A stretch of 64,000 nucleotides of DNA, taken from assembly GCF_000092245.1 (NCBI RefSeq), contig NC_014166.1:2542001-2606000 (forward strand), given 5' to 3'. The notes beneath the pieces were generated by a model, which searched no databases, was not told the origin of the DNA, and was given only the letters and a program-made list of their open reading frames with translations. Source of the stretch: Arcobacter nitrofigilis DSM 7299. Its GTDB lineage: Bacteria > Campylobacterota > Campylobacteria > Campylobacterales > Arcobacteraceae. Below are positions 18,480-27,421 of the stretch, piece after piece (position 1 is the stretch's first letter; each line of letters opens with the position of its first letter). Position numbers and translations under genes: made by a program.

Positions 18480-19379
18480 TTAATTCTTTGAATAAAGAGC
18501 TTGCCAATAGTGACTAAATGGCTTTGCCCAAGATTCGGATTTAACTTCCCATTGTTCACTTGGTTTATACTCTTTTACAAAGTTTAAAGAATGTTTATTG
18601 ATATCAAGATTTGAATCAATATTTAATATTGATTTTAAGATTCCATTCTGGAGTGCTTGTTCAATAATCTTTTTTCCTTGAGTATGATTGTCAAGAGATT
18701 TATCCAGATATTTTCCAACTGGATTTTTTGTATAAAAGTATTGAACACTTTTATCAATAAGTGATAAATAATTGTATACTACAGCTTCATGCATTTCTGC
18801 AAATGAATCTATATTTATAGCTAAATCATGCACACCTATTTCATAACCATCAAGTATATCAACTGAAACGAAATTTATTTTTGCAAACTTGTCAGAAGGT
18901 AATACCTTTTTCAAATATCTTTGAGATATAGCCATTGTATCTTTTAAATCAATAATTGTGTAACTTTTAATATCAAAATTAGATAGAATGGTGTGTGCTG
19001 TCCTTCCATAGCCAGCACCTATTTCAAGTATTTTTTTATCATTTAGATTAATACTATTATCTAAAAAAGAAATTTCGTATACTGCCTGTAAATAGTCCAA
19101 ATCTATATCTTCATCGTTGTATTGAATGCAAAATGGTTGACCAAAATTTCTATTCTTGACTTTCTTGATTTTTTCTACCTCATTATCGCTTAAAGAAGAA
19201 GCCAGATTATAAAGAAGTGTTTTTAAAAACCTTACTCCATTTATTTCAGGATTAAACATAGAAATCTTATAATTCACAGAACTACTTCTGAAGTTTTCAA
19301 CTAATTCATCTAACTGTCCCTCATTAACAATATTTTTATTAATATCACTCCAAAATTCATTACTTTTAAATTTTTCCAT
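18480..19379 (-). CDS. Putative sugar O-methyltransferase (NanM/TIGR04371-like)
   Basis: A 299-residue methyltransferase with SAM motif E-I-G-A-G-Y-G-R-T at 119-127 and the following T-I-I-D-L strand. The C-terminal S-F-A-E-M-H-E segment around residue 190 and the W-x-x-x-S-E-S-W region near the end recall the putative sugar O-methyltransferase group TIGR04371. The long N-terminal helical region (1-110) is also typical. It sits between the ketoisomerase and an SDR with spacings of 16 bases and 1 base. O-methylation of a glycan sugar is the likely role. Family recognition is from memory of motifs and moderately sure. Confidence 0.65.
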   Translation of the reverse strand: MEKFKSNEFWSDINKNIVNEGQLDELVENFRSSSVNYKISMFNPEINGVRFLKTLLYNLASSLSDNEVEKIKKVKNRNFGQPFCIQYNDEDIDLDYLQAVYEISFLDNSINLNDKKILEIGAGYGRTAHTILSNFDIKSYTIIDLKDTMAISQRYLKKVLPSDKFAKINFVSVDILDGYEIGVHDLAINIDSFAEMHEAVVYNYLSLIDKSVQYFYTKNPVGKYLDKSLDNHTQGKKIIEQALQNGILKSILNIDSNLDINKHSLNFVKEYKPSEQWEVKSESWAKPFSHYWQALYSKN

Positions 19380-19380
19380 T

Positions 19381-20364
19381 TTATTCCTTAATTAACTTTT
19401 TAAAATTATTCATAGTTTTTTCAATACCAGACTCTAAATTAACTTTTGCTTTCCAATTGGTTTCACTACAGAAGCAACTACTGTCCGCAATAAAATTTCT
19501 ATATTCTATATCAGATATTTTTGTAGGCATACTAACAGATTCAATTAAAACATTATTACTTACAATTTTCTGACTTTTTTTCACTATTATGTCAAATGCA
19601 TTTTTAATACTTTTTTTAATTCCAGTCCCTAAAACGTAACATTTTCCATTAGTTTCATTATCAATATGGAAATAGGCATGTGCAAAGGCTGAAATAACAT
19701 CATCAATATATATATAATCTCTTAAGAACTCCCCACTTCCATATAGTGTCAAATTTTCTCCATTTAATGCTTTTTTAATCATCAAGTTTAAAATACCTCT
19801 ATCTGAACTACTACTATTAACTCCAGGTCCATAAACATTTGATAACCTAAGGATACATCCCTTAATAATATTTTTTTTAGCATAAAATTTTATATATTGT
19901 TCAATTGTCAATTTATGTATATCATAAATTGTTATTGGATTATCTTTAAAAGTTTCATTCACAGGAAGCTTCTCAACCAATCCACAAATAGTTACTGCAC
20001 TTGAAAATATTAGTGTTGGTTTAGTAGAAAGTTTTTCACATAATGAAAGTAACTTAACAATAGGAGAAACTGAATCTTCATAATCTTTTAAAATATCTTT
20101 TTCTGCAGTATACGTACTTGTTTGAGCAGAAAAATAAAAAATTACATTACTTCTTCGTACTGCATCAATATATTCTTTACTATTAAAGTTTAATTCTATA
20201 TCTTCAACATTTGCAATTGTTTTTCTTATGGGTGAAAAAATTTTAGGGTCTCTTCCTATACGTATAATATTACAATACTTATTTTTTAAATAATTGACAA
20301 AACTAGATCCAATATAACCTCTAGCACCTATAACCATGATAGTTTTATTTTCAAAACTTCTCAT
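19381..20364 (-). CDS. NAD-dependent epimerase/dehydratase (SDR)
   Basis: A 327-residue SDR with GARGYIG at 13-19 and Tyr147-x3-Lys151; the usual S-S-A-V-T segment precedes the Tyr. The D-Y-I-Y-I-D-D-V motif near residue 211 is typical of nucleotide-sugar epimerases. It overlaps the upstream methyltransferase by four bases. Together with the SDR at 17167-18102 it gives this module two oxidoreductases but no clear RmlD, so one of them could reduce the 4-keto sugar formed by RfbB/RfbC. Specific activity is not predictable. Confidence 0.75.
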   Translation of the reverse strand: MRSFENKTIMVIGARGYIGSSFVNYLKNKYCNIIRIGRDPKIFSPIRKTIANVEDIELNFNSKEYIDAVRRSNVIFYFSAQTSTYTAEKDILKDYEDSVSPIVKLLSLCEKLSTKPTLIFSSAVTICGLVEKLPVNETFKDNPITIYDIHKLTIEQYIKFYAKKNIIKGCILRLSNVYGPGVNSSSSDRGILNLMIKKALNGENLTLYGSGEFLRDYIYIDDVISAFAHAYFHIDNETNGKCYVLGTGIKKSIKNAFDIIVKKSQKIVSNNVLIESVSMPTKISDIEYRNFIADSSCFCSETNWKAKVNLESGIEKTMNNFKKLIKE

Positions 20365-21113
20365 TTAACTCTTTTAAAAACTAAATTTTTGCCATACTTA
20401 ATTCGAAATTCTTCTGGAAAATTATTTTGAGGATAGTGCTTATTCACTTGTAAAATATTAGCTTGAAAATTATTTTTCAATATCAATTCATATCCAAATT
20501 TTTTCAAAACAGTTAAAATATCTTCAAGTTTAAAAAAAGTATGTGCAATTTTCGATTCATAGTAATTTTGTAAACTAACATACGTATGCTTTATATTTCC
20601 AGCTGGCAAATCCGTAAAAATAAAATATTGTGCATTGTATTTGGATAATAAGGAAATTAAAGATTCCCAATCATCGATATATTGCAAAGATGAACTTATA
20701 TGAACGATATCAACATCATTTGTTTCAGGTAATGTCGTGGAAAAATTAATATGAGCATCTTTTTCAAATATTTTCTTAGCAGCACAAACATTTTCATGTC
20801 CTTCAACTACCCAAAAGTCTAAGCCTGTTGATTGAGGTAAAGTATGAACTAAAGGAACATATGTATTCCCCATACCACCACCAAAATCAAGTACTTTTAA
20901 ACTTTTCTTTTCAGAATATACAATAGATGCAATAGTATACAATGGGATATTTTCAAATACATAGTTTTCTGTTCTTTTAGCTTGTTTTAAGACATCTTTA
21001 ATCTTTAAAACACTTTTTTGCACCCAAGTTTCACTTTCAAACCCTGAACCAATAGAAGGTGCATCATCAAAATCATTATATATCCCTTCCCAAACATTAA
21101 ATTCTTGTGACAT
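20361..21113 (-). CDS. Methyltransferase-like protein, TIGR04325 type
   Basis: A 250-residue protein with a SAM-binding motif V-L-D-F-G-G-G-M-G-N at 74-83 and N-terminal W-E-G-I-Y-N-D-F at 8-15, both typical of the TIGR04325 (LIC12133-like) putative methyltransferases described from Leptospira surface-glycan loci. The sequence H-I-S-S-S-L-Q-Y-I-D-D-W in the middle is the post-II region of the same fold. It is coupled to the aminotransferase upstream (one-base gap) and the SDR downstream. Methylation of an amino sugar is plausible, but no member with a proven acceptor is known to me. Confidence 0.65.
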   Translation of the reverse strand: MSQEFNVWEGIYNDFDDAPSIGSGFESETWVQKSVLKIKDVLKQAKRTENYVFENIPLYTIASIVYSEKKSLKVLDFGGGMGNTYVPLVHTLPQSTGLDFWVVEGHENVCAAKKIFEKDAHINFSTTLPETNDVDIVHISSSLQYIDDWESLISLLSKYNAQYFIFTDLPAGNIKHTYVSLQNYYESKIAHTFFKLEDILTVLKKFGYELILKNNFQANILQVNKHYPQNNFPEEFRIKYGKNLVFKRVK

Positions 21114-21114
21114 T

Positions 21115-22203
21115 CTAAGACTCCTTAACTTCTAAACATTTAGTTGATATATATTTAATGTCTTTTTCTGAAAGTTCAGGATACATTGGTAGAGATAATA
21201 TTTCGCCAGCAATATTTTCAGTACAATTCAAATCATGATTAATTGTAAAAGCTTCCTGTAAATGAACAGGTTTTTCATAATGTATCATTGCTAATATATT
21301 TTTAGATTTTAAATACTCTTTTAATTGATTACGATTTTTTAAACGAACAACAAAAAGATGAAAAGAATGATAACAATTATCTCTAACTTTTGGTAGAATG
21401 AGAGAACTGTTTTTTAAAGCCTCATAATATAACTTTGCAATATCATTACGTTTTTTTGTATCTTGTTTTAGGTATTTTAATTTTACTCTGAGTATTGCAG
21501 CTTGTAATTCATCTAATCTTGAATTATACCCACTAAATTCACTATCACGATTTTCATCCCAACCATATTGTCTTAGTTTTAATAATTTATTATATAATTT
21601 TTCACAATTAGTTGTAATTGCTCCACCATCACCAATAGCACCCAAATTTTTCGTAGGGAAAAAACTAAAACAACCTAAAGTTCCAATACTTCCTAATTCT
21701 TTTCCTTTATAGCTTGCCCCACTTGCTTGTGCACAATCTTCAATAATATCAATATTATTTTCATTTGAGATCTTTATTAAAGCATCCATATCACAAGGTT
21801 GCCCATAAATATGAACAGCAATAATTGCTTTTGTTTTATTTGAAACTCTTTTTTTAACTTCTTCTATATCTATTGTAAAATACTCTTTTTCAATATCCAC
21901 CATGATAGGAGTTGCCCCAGTTGCCTTTATAGCAGATACTGTTGCTGTTGCAGTGTGAGAAACAGTTATAACTTCATCCCCCGTGCCAATATTTAAAGCT
22001 TTTAACGCCAAGAATAATGCATCAGTACCACTTGCGACACTTATTGTATATTTCGTTCCTACAAAATTTGAAAATTCATTTTCAAATAATTTTACTTCTT
22101 GACCTAAAATATACCAACCACTTTCTAACACTTTATTAATAGCATTTTGGATTTCAGTTTTATGTGTTAAATATTGTTCTTTAGGATTAGCACATAAAAT
22201 CAT
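21115..22203 (-). CDS. fdtB: DegT/FdtB-like dTDP-3-keto-6-deoxyhexose aminotransferase
   Basis: A 362-residue PLP aminotransferase of the DegT/DnrJ/EryC1/StrS family. Lys185 in F-F-P-T-K-N-L-G is the expected Schiff-base lysine, Asp156 in E-D-C-A-Q holds the PLP ring nitrogen, and G-T-D-A-L is at 59-63. Size and motifs agree with FdtB/QdtB, which aminate C3 of the keto sugar made by FdtA. The FdtA-like gene is four genes further along the same operon. Product: dTDP-3-amino-3,6-dideoxyhexose, probably then N-acetylated or N-methylated. Confidence 0.8.
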   Translation of the reverse strand: MILCANPKEQYLTHKTEIQNAINKVLESGWYILGQEVKLFENEFSNFVGTKYTISVASGTDALFLALKALNIGTGDEVITVSHTATATVSAIKATGATPIMVDIEKEYFTIDIEEVKKRVSNKTKAIIAVHIYGQPCDMDALIKISNENNIDIIEDCAQASGASYKGKELGSIGTLGCFSFFPTKNLGAIGDGGAITTNCEKLYNKLLKLRQYGWDENRDSEFSGYNSRLDELQAAILRVKLKYLKQDTKKRNDIAKLYYEALKNSSLILPKVRDNCYHSFHLFVVRLKNRNQLKEYLKSKNILAMIHYEKPVHLQEAFTINHDLNCTENIAGEILSLPMYPELSEKDIKYISTKCLEVKES

Positions 22204-23426
22204 TAATCTATAACCTTAACATCTGGCACATACATAATCCATTTTATGCCATTAGCTTCCATATACTCTTTTTCTTTTTCCATAATCTCTTTTGCATGAT
22301 TCCAAGCAAAGAGAAGTACATAATCAGGTTTACTATCTTTAAATTTTTCATAAGGTATTACAGGAATATGTGCTCCTGGTGAAAACTTATTATGTTTAGT
22401 AGGTGTTGTATCACAGATAAATTCTAAGTGTTCAGGTGTTATTCCAAAAAAGTTTGTCACTGTAGTACTTTTTGAAGTTGCTCCATAAGCAACGACTTTT
22501 TTATTTTTCTCTTTAAGTTCATTTAAAAGTTTCATTAAATCATCTTTTACAATATTTACTTTTCGAGTAAAATTATTATATGCTTCAATATTATCCAATC
22601 CTAACTCTTTTTCTTTTTGAATTTGATTTTGAACATTTATAGAAACTTCTTTTCTACCTTTATGTGCCAATGTATATCTCATTGAACCACCATGAGTAAC
22701 CTGAGGTTCAACATCTATTACTTCTAATCCATGTATATTCGCTAAATAACTCACTGACATCACTGAAAATAAAAACGTATGCTCATCATAAATTTGATCA
22801 AAAGATGCTTTTTGAACAATATCAGCAGCATAAGGGTCTTCAAAAGAGAAGATACCATCATCTTTTAAAAGTTTCTCAATACCTTCAAAAATTGAGTGCA
22901 TGTAAGGAATATGACACATAACATTTGCACTTAATATTGCATCTGCTTTTCCATATTTTTCAATTACATCTAAAGCCAATTTAGAATCAAAAAATTCTGA
23001 AGTAACATTTATTCCTTTACTTCTAGCAATATCTGCAACATTTTTTGATGGTTCTACACCCAAATGAGGAATGTTTTTATTTAAAAAATTCTCTATCATG
23101 ATTCCATCATTACATCCAATTTCGACAACCAATGAATCTTCTGCTAATAGTTGTTTTTCAATCACAGAATATGCAAAATTTTTGAAATGCTCTTTCATAT
23201 AGTCAGATGTTGAAGAAAAAAATGCATAATTTTCATGAAACATTTGTTCCCTATCTGGTTGTTCTAATAATTGTACCATTTTACAATTTGGACAAAAACC
23301 AACTTCCATTTTAAAAAAATACTCATTATTAAATTGACTTTCCGTCAAAAAACCATTTGCTATTGGCTGTTGACCAAAATCAATAAATTTTTCTACTTTT
23401 AAATCACATATTAAACATTGTGCCAT
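22203..23426 (-). CDS. Zn-containing sugar C-methyltransferase (TcaB9/EvaC-like)
   Basis: A 407-residue three-domain methyltransferase. An N-terminal zinc finger has Cys4, Cys7, Cys45 and Cys48; the SAM domain has E-I-G-C-N-D-G at 102-108; the C-terminal domain carries V-V-A-Y-G-A-T-S-K-S. The Y-D-E-H-T-F segment matches the Glu-His catalytic pair of dTDP-sugar C3-methyltransferases such as TcaB9 and EvaC. These add a methyl to carbon 3 of a 4-keto sugar. It follows rfbB by 65 bases and precedes the aminotransferase, suggesting a branched deoxysugar. Some family members in Gram-negative loci have unknown acceptors, so the chemistry is inferred. An AAGGAAA ribosome site precedes the ATG. Confidence 0.78.
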   Translation of the reverse strand: MAQCLICDLKVEKFIDFGQQPIANGFLTESQFNNEYFFKMEVGFCPNCKMVQLLEQPDREQMFHENYAFFSSTSDYMKEHFKNFAYSVIEKQLLAEDSLVVEIGCNDGIMIENFLNKNIPHLGVEPSKNVADIARSKGINVTSEFFDSKLALDVIEKYGKADAILSANVMCHIPYMHSIFEGIEKLLKDDGIFSFEDPYAADIVQKASFDQIYDEHTFLFSVMSVSYLANIHGLEVIDVEPQVTHGGSMRYTLAHKGRKEVSINVQNQIQKEKELGLDNIEAYNNFTRKVNIVKDDLMKLLNELKEKNKKVVAYGATSKSTTVTNFFGITPEHLEFICDTTPTKHNKFSPGAHIPVIPYEKFKDSKPDYVLLFAWNHAKEIMEKEKEYMEANGIKWIMYVPDVKVID

Positions 23427-23491
23427 CGATTAATTTTCCTTACATTTTCTTGAACATTAGAATATCAAATTTTTCATTAATAGTCATTTAA

Positions 23492-24499
23492 TTATTTATA
23501 CTTTTTTAAATACCACTCAATAGTTTTTAAGATACCATTGTCAAAACTCTCATCAACTTTCCATCCTAATTCTATTTCAAGTTTTTTTGCATCAATTGCA
23601 TATCTTCGGTCATGACCTGCTCTATCTTCTACAAAAGTAATAAGTTTTTTATAAGAGTCATTTTTAGGAACTTTAGTATCAAGAATTTCACAAATAGTAT
23701 TTACTATTTGAAAATTTGTTTTTTCATTTCCTCCACCAATATTATAGGTTTCACCTTTTTTACCAAAGTGAAATACTAAATCTATACCTTTACAATGGTC
23801 TAATACATATAACCAATCTCTAATATTCTTTCCATCACCATAAATTGGGATTGGAGTCCCTTTTAATGCATTCCTTATAATTGTTGGTATTAGTTTTTCA
23901 TCATCTTGTTTTGGTCCATAGTTATTGGAACAATTTGTTATAACAGTATTTAATCCATAAGTTTCTTTATAGCTCCTTATTATCATGTCACTTGATGCTT
24001 TTGAAGCACTGTAGGGAGAGTTTGGGGAGTATGGAGTTTCTTCAGTAAATAAACCTGTTTCATCAAGTGTTCCATAAACCTCATCTGTTGAAATATGATG
24101 GAAACGACACCCTTGATATTTTTTTTTATAAGTAAAAGGTTTATCCATCCAATAATTTTTTGCAACATCTACTAATGTAAAAGTTCCATGTACATTTGTT
24201 TGAATAAATATAGCTGGATTTTTAATTGAATTATCTACATGAGATTCAGCTGCAAAATGTATCACGCCCCGAATATCATACTCATCAAATATAAACTCAA
24301 CAAGTTCTCGATTACAAATATCCCCTTTGATAAATTTATATCTAGGATTTTCATTGCATTCATTTAAATTATTTAAATTTCCAGCATATGTAAGTAAATC
24401 TAAATTAATTAAATTATACTCCTTATATTTTTCTAAAAAATATGGGACAAAGTTACTTCCAATAAAGCCAGCTGTACCAGTTAATAATAATGTTTTCAA
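23492..24499 (-). CDS. rfbB: dTDP-glucose 4,6-dehydratase RfbB/RmlB
   Basis: A 335-residue dehydratase with GTAGFIG at 8-14, the diagnostic Thr138-Asp139-Glu140 triad in H-I-S-T-D-E, and Tyr163-x3-Lys167 in Y-S-A-S-K. It forms dTDP-4-keto-6-deoxyglucose from dTDP-glucose in the cytoplasm. rfbC lies directly upstream with a four-base overlap and rfbA before that. The product feeds the FdtA/FdtB-like pair further down and possibly RfbC. A 65-base gap follows it, the first such gap in this stretch, holding only a 15-codon open frame that may be a gene relic. Confidence 0.95.
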   Translation of the reverse strand: MKTLLLTGTAGFIGSNFVPYFLEKYKEYNLINLDLLTYAGNLNNLNECNENPRYKFIKGDICNRELVEFIFDEYDIRGVIHFAAESHVDNSIKNPAIFIQTNVHGTFTLVDVAKNYWMDKPFTYKKKYQGCRFHHISTDEVYGTLDETGLFTEETPYSPNSPYSASKASSDMIIRSYKETYGLNTVITNCSNNYGPKQDDEKLIPTIIRNALKGTPIPIYGDGKNIRDWLYVLDHCKGIDLVFHFGKKGETYNIGGGNEKTNFQIVNTICEILDTKVPKNDSYKKLITFVEDRAGHDRRYAIDAKKLEIELGWKVDESFDNGILKTIEWYLKKYK

Positions 24500-25065
24500 A
24501 TCATTTCCTCATATAAGAAGTTATTGTCAATTTGAGCAAGCATTGGAGCACTATTATCTTTATCTGCAATAATTAATTCACTTTTATCTATATTAAGTTT
24601 TATATTAATTGTACTATCCATAAAATTCAATATTCTGTCATGATTAGGAGAATATAACTCATCCATTTTATATAAAATAGTTACATTATCAGTAAGTGTC
24701 AAATAACCATGTGCAAAGCCTTTTGGTATTAGCATTTGTTTATGATTATCAGAAGATAATATTTGAGAAACATATTGTCCATAAGTTGGTGATTTTTTCC
24801 TTATGTCTATTACATAATCTATAATTTCACCAGAAACTACTCTTACTAATGTAGTTTGTGATTTTGGATTCATCTGATAATGGAAACCTCTAAACGTATG
24901 TTTGTATTTATTATATGATTGATTGTCTTGAATAAAATTATAATCTAATCCATTTTCTAAAAATTTTCTTTTAGAATAACTTTCATAAAAAAAGCCTCTT
25001 TCATCATTAAATACGTGTGGATTTAAAATAAGTACTCCATCAAGTTTTGTTGATTCAACCTTCAT
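24496..25065 (-). CDS. rfbC: dTDP-4-dehydrorhamnose 3,5-epimerase RfbC/RmlC
   Basis: A 189-residue cupin with [10 protein letters not shown] at 21-30, R-G-F-H62-Y-Q and [10 protein letters not shown], the marks of RmlC; His62 is the catalytic base position. It epimerises dTDP-4-keto-6-deoxyglucose to the L-lyxo isomer. No clear RmlD reductase gene is seen in the window, so dTDP-L-rhamnose cannot be assumed; the epimerised keto sugar may instead go to one of the SDRs or to the C-methyltransferase. It overlaps rfbA and rfbB by four bases each. Confidence 0.94.
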   Translation of the reverse strand: MKVESTKLDGVLILNPHVFNDERGFFYESYSKRKFLENGLDYNFIQDNQSYNKYKHTFRGFHYQMNPKSQTTLVRVVSGEIIDYVIDIRKKSPTYGQYVSQILSSDNHKQMLIPKGFAHGYLTLTDNVTILYKMDELYSPNHDRILNFMDSTINIKLNIDKSELIIADKDNSAPMLAQIDNNFLYEEMI

Positions 25066-25943
25066 TTATTATCCTTTAATATTCTATTTAAATATTTACC
25101 GTAAGAATTTTTTTGTAATGATTTAGATAAAACTAAAAGTTTTTCTTTTGTGATATACCCCATTAAATATGATATTTCTTCAAGACAAGCCACTTTTAAA
25201 CCTTGTCTTTTTTCTATTGTTTCAATAAATTGAGAAGCTTCGAGTAAAGATTCGTGAGTACCAGTATCTAGCCAAGCAAATCCTCGTCTCATGATTTCTA
25301 CCTTTAATTTATTCTTTAATAAATATTCATTATTGACTGATGTTATTTCTAATTCACCACGTGAACTAGGTATTATGCTTTTAGCAATTTTAATTACATC
25401 ATTTGTATAAAAATATAAACCTACCACAGCAAAATTACTTTTAGGTTTTTTAGGTTTTTCTTCTATACTCAAAGCATTCCAACTTTTGTCAAATTCAACA
25501 ACACCATACCTTTCTGGATCATTTACATAGTAACCATAAACTACAGATTTGTTTTCTTTTTCTACTATTCTTATACTATTTTGTAACATAATTGTTAAGT
25601 CTTGTCCATAAAATATATTATCTCCAAGTATTAAACATACATTGTCATCTTTTATAAAATCTTCACCAATTATAAATGATTGTGCCAAGCCATCTGGAGA
25701 TTCTTGAACTTTATATTGTAAATTTATACCTAATGTACTCCCATCACCTAAAAGTTCAATAAATCTTTCGTTATCATCTGGAGTTGTTATAATCAATATA
25801 TCTTTTATACCAGCTAACATTAATACAGATAAGGGATAGTAAATCATTGGCTTATCATATACAGGTAAAAGTTGTTTACTAATAACCTTTGTAATAGGAT
25901 ATAGTCTTGTACCACGGCCTCCCGCTAGTATTATCCCTTTCAT
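25062..25943 (-). CDS. rfbA: Glucose-1-phosphate thymidylyltransferase RfbA/RmlA
   Basis: A 293-residue nucleotidyltransferase with the G-G-R-G-T-R-L-Y-P motif at about 8-16, the [11 protein letters not shown] loop, and G-D-N-I-F-Y-G near 107. It makes dTDP-glucose from glucose-1-phosphate and dTTP, the entry step of the dTDP-sugar branch. Length is normal. Its start overlaps the end of the radical SAM gene by four bases, so both are translated from one message. Confidence 0.95.
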   Translation of the reverse strand: MKGIILAGGRGTRLYPITKVISKQLLPVYDKPMIYYPLSVLMLAGIKDILIITTPDDNERFIELLGDGSTLGINLQYKVQESPDGLAQSFIIGEDFIKDDNVCLILGDNIFYGQDLTIMLQNSIRIVEKENKSVVYGYYVNDPERYGVVEFDKSWNALSIEEKPKKPKSNFAVVGLYFYTNDVIKIAKSIIPSSRGELEITSVNNEYLLKNKLKVEIMRRGFAWLDTGTHESLLEASQFIETIEKRQGLKVACLEEISYLMGYITKEKLLVLSKSLQKNSYGKYLNRILKDNK

Positions 25944-27016
25944 TTTAATTCCGCAGTCCCATATCCACTACATAATTTACAAATATTTATATTTTTTTGA
26001 TTTGTATGTATTTTATTTCTAAAATTTTGATATTTTTTACCATTCCAAATATCTTCAAATTCTTCCTCTAATATATTTCCCATGGTTTCTTTACCACAAG
26101 CATCATGACAACAAGGAGAGATATCTCCATTTGCCATAATATTAAGAGAATAGTATATCCATGGACAGTCATTATTAGGGATAACTCTTCTCTGAAGTTT
26201 TCCCTCTTTAAATTTTTCAGGGTCATATATCCAATTATCTTTATTAGTTGGTAAATATTGAATACCTTGCTCAACTGTTCTTACACAGGGATCAATTATA
26301 TTAAAACTATCCACTCCAATTTCTTTACACCATTGTATGAACTCATCTACTTGATGTTCATTATGTTTCATCAAAATATATCCAGCTTCAAGATGCACTT
26401 TACTTTTATGCTTTTTTTTAAGCTCAATAGTCTCTACCAAATTATTTCTTATATTTTCTAAATTAGTATTAACTCTATATATTTCATGGGTTTCTTGTGT
26501 TGTTCCACCCATTTGAAAAGAGACTAAATCTATACCACTATCAATAATACCTTGAGGAATATTTTTGACATCTCCATTGGTACAAGTAGAAATGAAGCTT
26601 ATTCCTTTTTCTTTTGCATACTTAATTTGATTTACCCATTCTTTATTTAAAAAAGGTTCACCCATGAAATAGTACATCAAAGTATTTGTGTAAGGTCCTA
26701 TTTTATCTATAATAATTTTAAAATCATTAAAAGATAAAAATGCTTTTTTCCTTTCCAATATATCCGCACCAGTTTCACATACTGGACATTTTGCATTACA
26801 AACATTAGTTGGTTCAATAGTAATATGAACAGGCTTTCCTAAAATTTTACTATCTTTTTTAATTAATGAGTATGTTGACTTAATATGTTCTTTACTACCT
26901 TTTTTACCTTGAAGTAATCCACTAACACCTTTTTTTAGCCCTAATAAATTTCTAGTTAATAAATACAAATTATCATACTGCTTAATTCTATTTTTTAATT
27001 TATCTATAGTTTTCAT
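25940..27016 (-). CDS. Radical SAM/SPASM-domain protein
   Basis: A 358-residue radical SAM enzyme. The [4Fe-4S] motif Cys73-x3-Cys77-x2-Cys80 follows I-E-P-T-N-V, and the C-terminal part from about residue 285 carries several cysteines (C-P-W near 285, S-P-C-C-H-D-A-C near 300, and I-C-K-L-C near 345), as in SPASM proteins with an auxiliary cluster. Such proteins recur in O-antigen loci but without a proven reaction; candidates are sugar epimerisation, dehydration or modification of a peptide or lipid carrier. The ATG at 27014-27016 directly follows the TGA at 27017-27019 of the upstream decayed gene, so it was probably translationally coupled to that gene. No precursor peptide gene is seen nearby. 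Confidence 0.8.
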   Translation of the reverse strand: MKTIDKLKNRIKQYDNLYLLTRNLLGLKKGVSGLLQGKKGSKEHIKSTYSLIKKDSKILGKPVHITIEPTNVCNAKCPVCETGADILERKKAFLSFNDFKIIIDKIGPYTNTLMYYFMGEPFLNKEWVNQIKYAKEKGISFISTCTNGDVKNIPQGIIDSGIDLVSFQMGGTTQETHEIYRVNTNLENIRNNLVETIELKKKHKSKVHLEAGYILMKHNEHQVDEFIQWCKEIGVDSFNIIDPCVRTVEQGIQYLPTNKDNWIYDPEKFKEGKLQRRVIPNNDCPWIYYSLNIMANGDISPCCHDACGKETMGNILEEEFEDIWNGKKYQNFRNKIHTNQKNINICKLCSGYGTAELK

Positions 27017-27421
27017 TCAAATCTCTTTCTTATACTTTTTATTTTTTCCTTTGGTTTACCAATAAAACCATAATATTCTACCACATTAACTTTAAGCTTT
27101 CCATTACCAGTAATTACAATAATACTACCATTATCATTTATATTTTGTCCTACTATTGTTTTGATAAATAAAGCATATATGAAGAATCCGTACCTCCACT
27201 AACACCTACAATACAATCATATTTTTTACCAATTCCTGCTTTTTTTATTTTCCTAATAATTTTTGAAAACTCTTATTCACATTTTACTGTGCCTGTGCCA
27301 TATTCATTTTTAAATTTTCAAGTTGATGACAATAATTACAAATTCCATTCTCATCAAAGCTAATAGATGCAACTCTTTCATCATAAATGCACTTTGAACA
27401 TATTTTATATTGTTGTAATAT
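27017..27421 (-). pseudogene. Decayed WbpG/PseA-type N-acetyl sugar amidotransferase
   Basis: No intact frame exists in these 400 bases, but two pieces of an amidotransferase are readable on the minus strand. From 27421 to about 27285 the translation includes I-C-S-K-C-I-Y-D-E and F-D-E-N-G-I-C-N-Y-C, the N-terminal zinc-like motif of WbpG/PseA; it then stops. In a second frame near 27190-27270 it reads Y-D-C-I-V-G-V-S-G-G-T-D-S-S, the ATP-pyrophosphatase loop, and stops again after M-L-Y. The expected start codon is ATA instead of ATG. The last stretch, 27017-27160, is open in a third frame and may be the end of this or another deleted gene. The family makes acetamidino sugars with HisH/HisF partners, which are absent here. 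Confidence 0.8.

Noticed and set aside
23427-23491. A 15-codon open frame between rfbB and the C-methyltransferase
   Set aside because: Too short to support as a gene; it may be a relic, but no homology can be judged from 15 residues.
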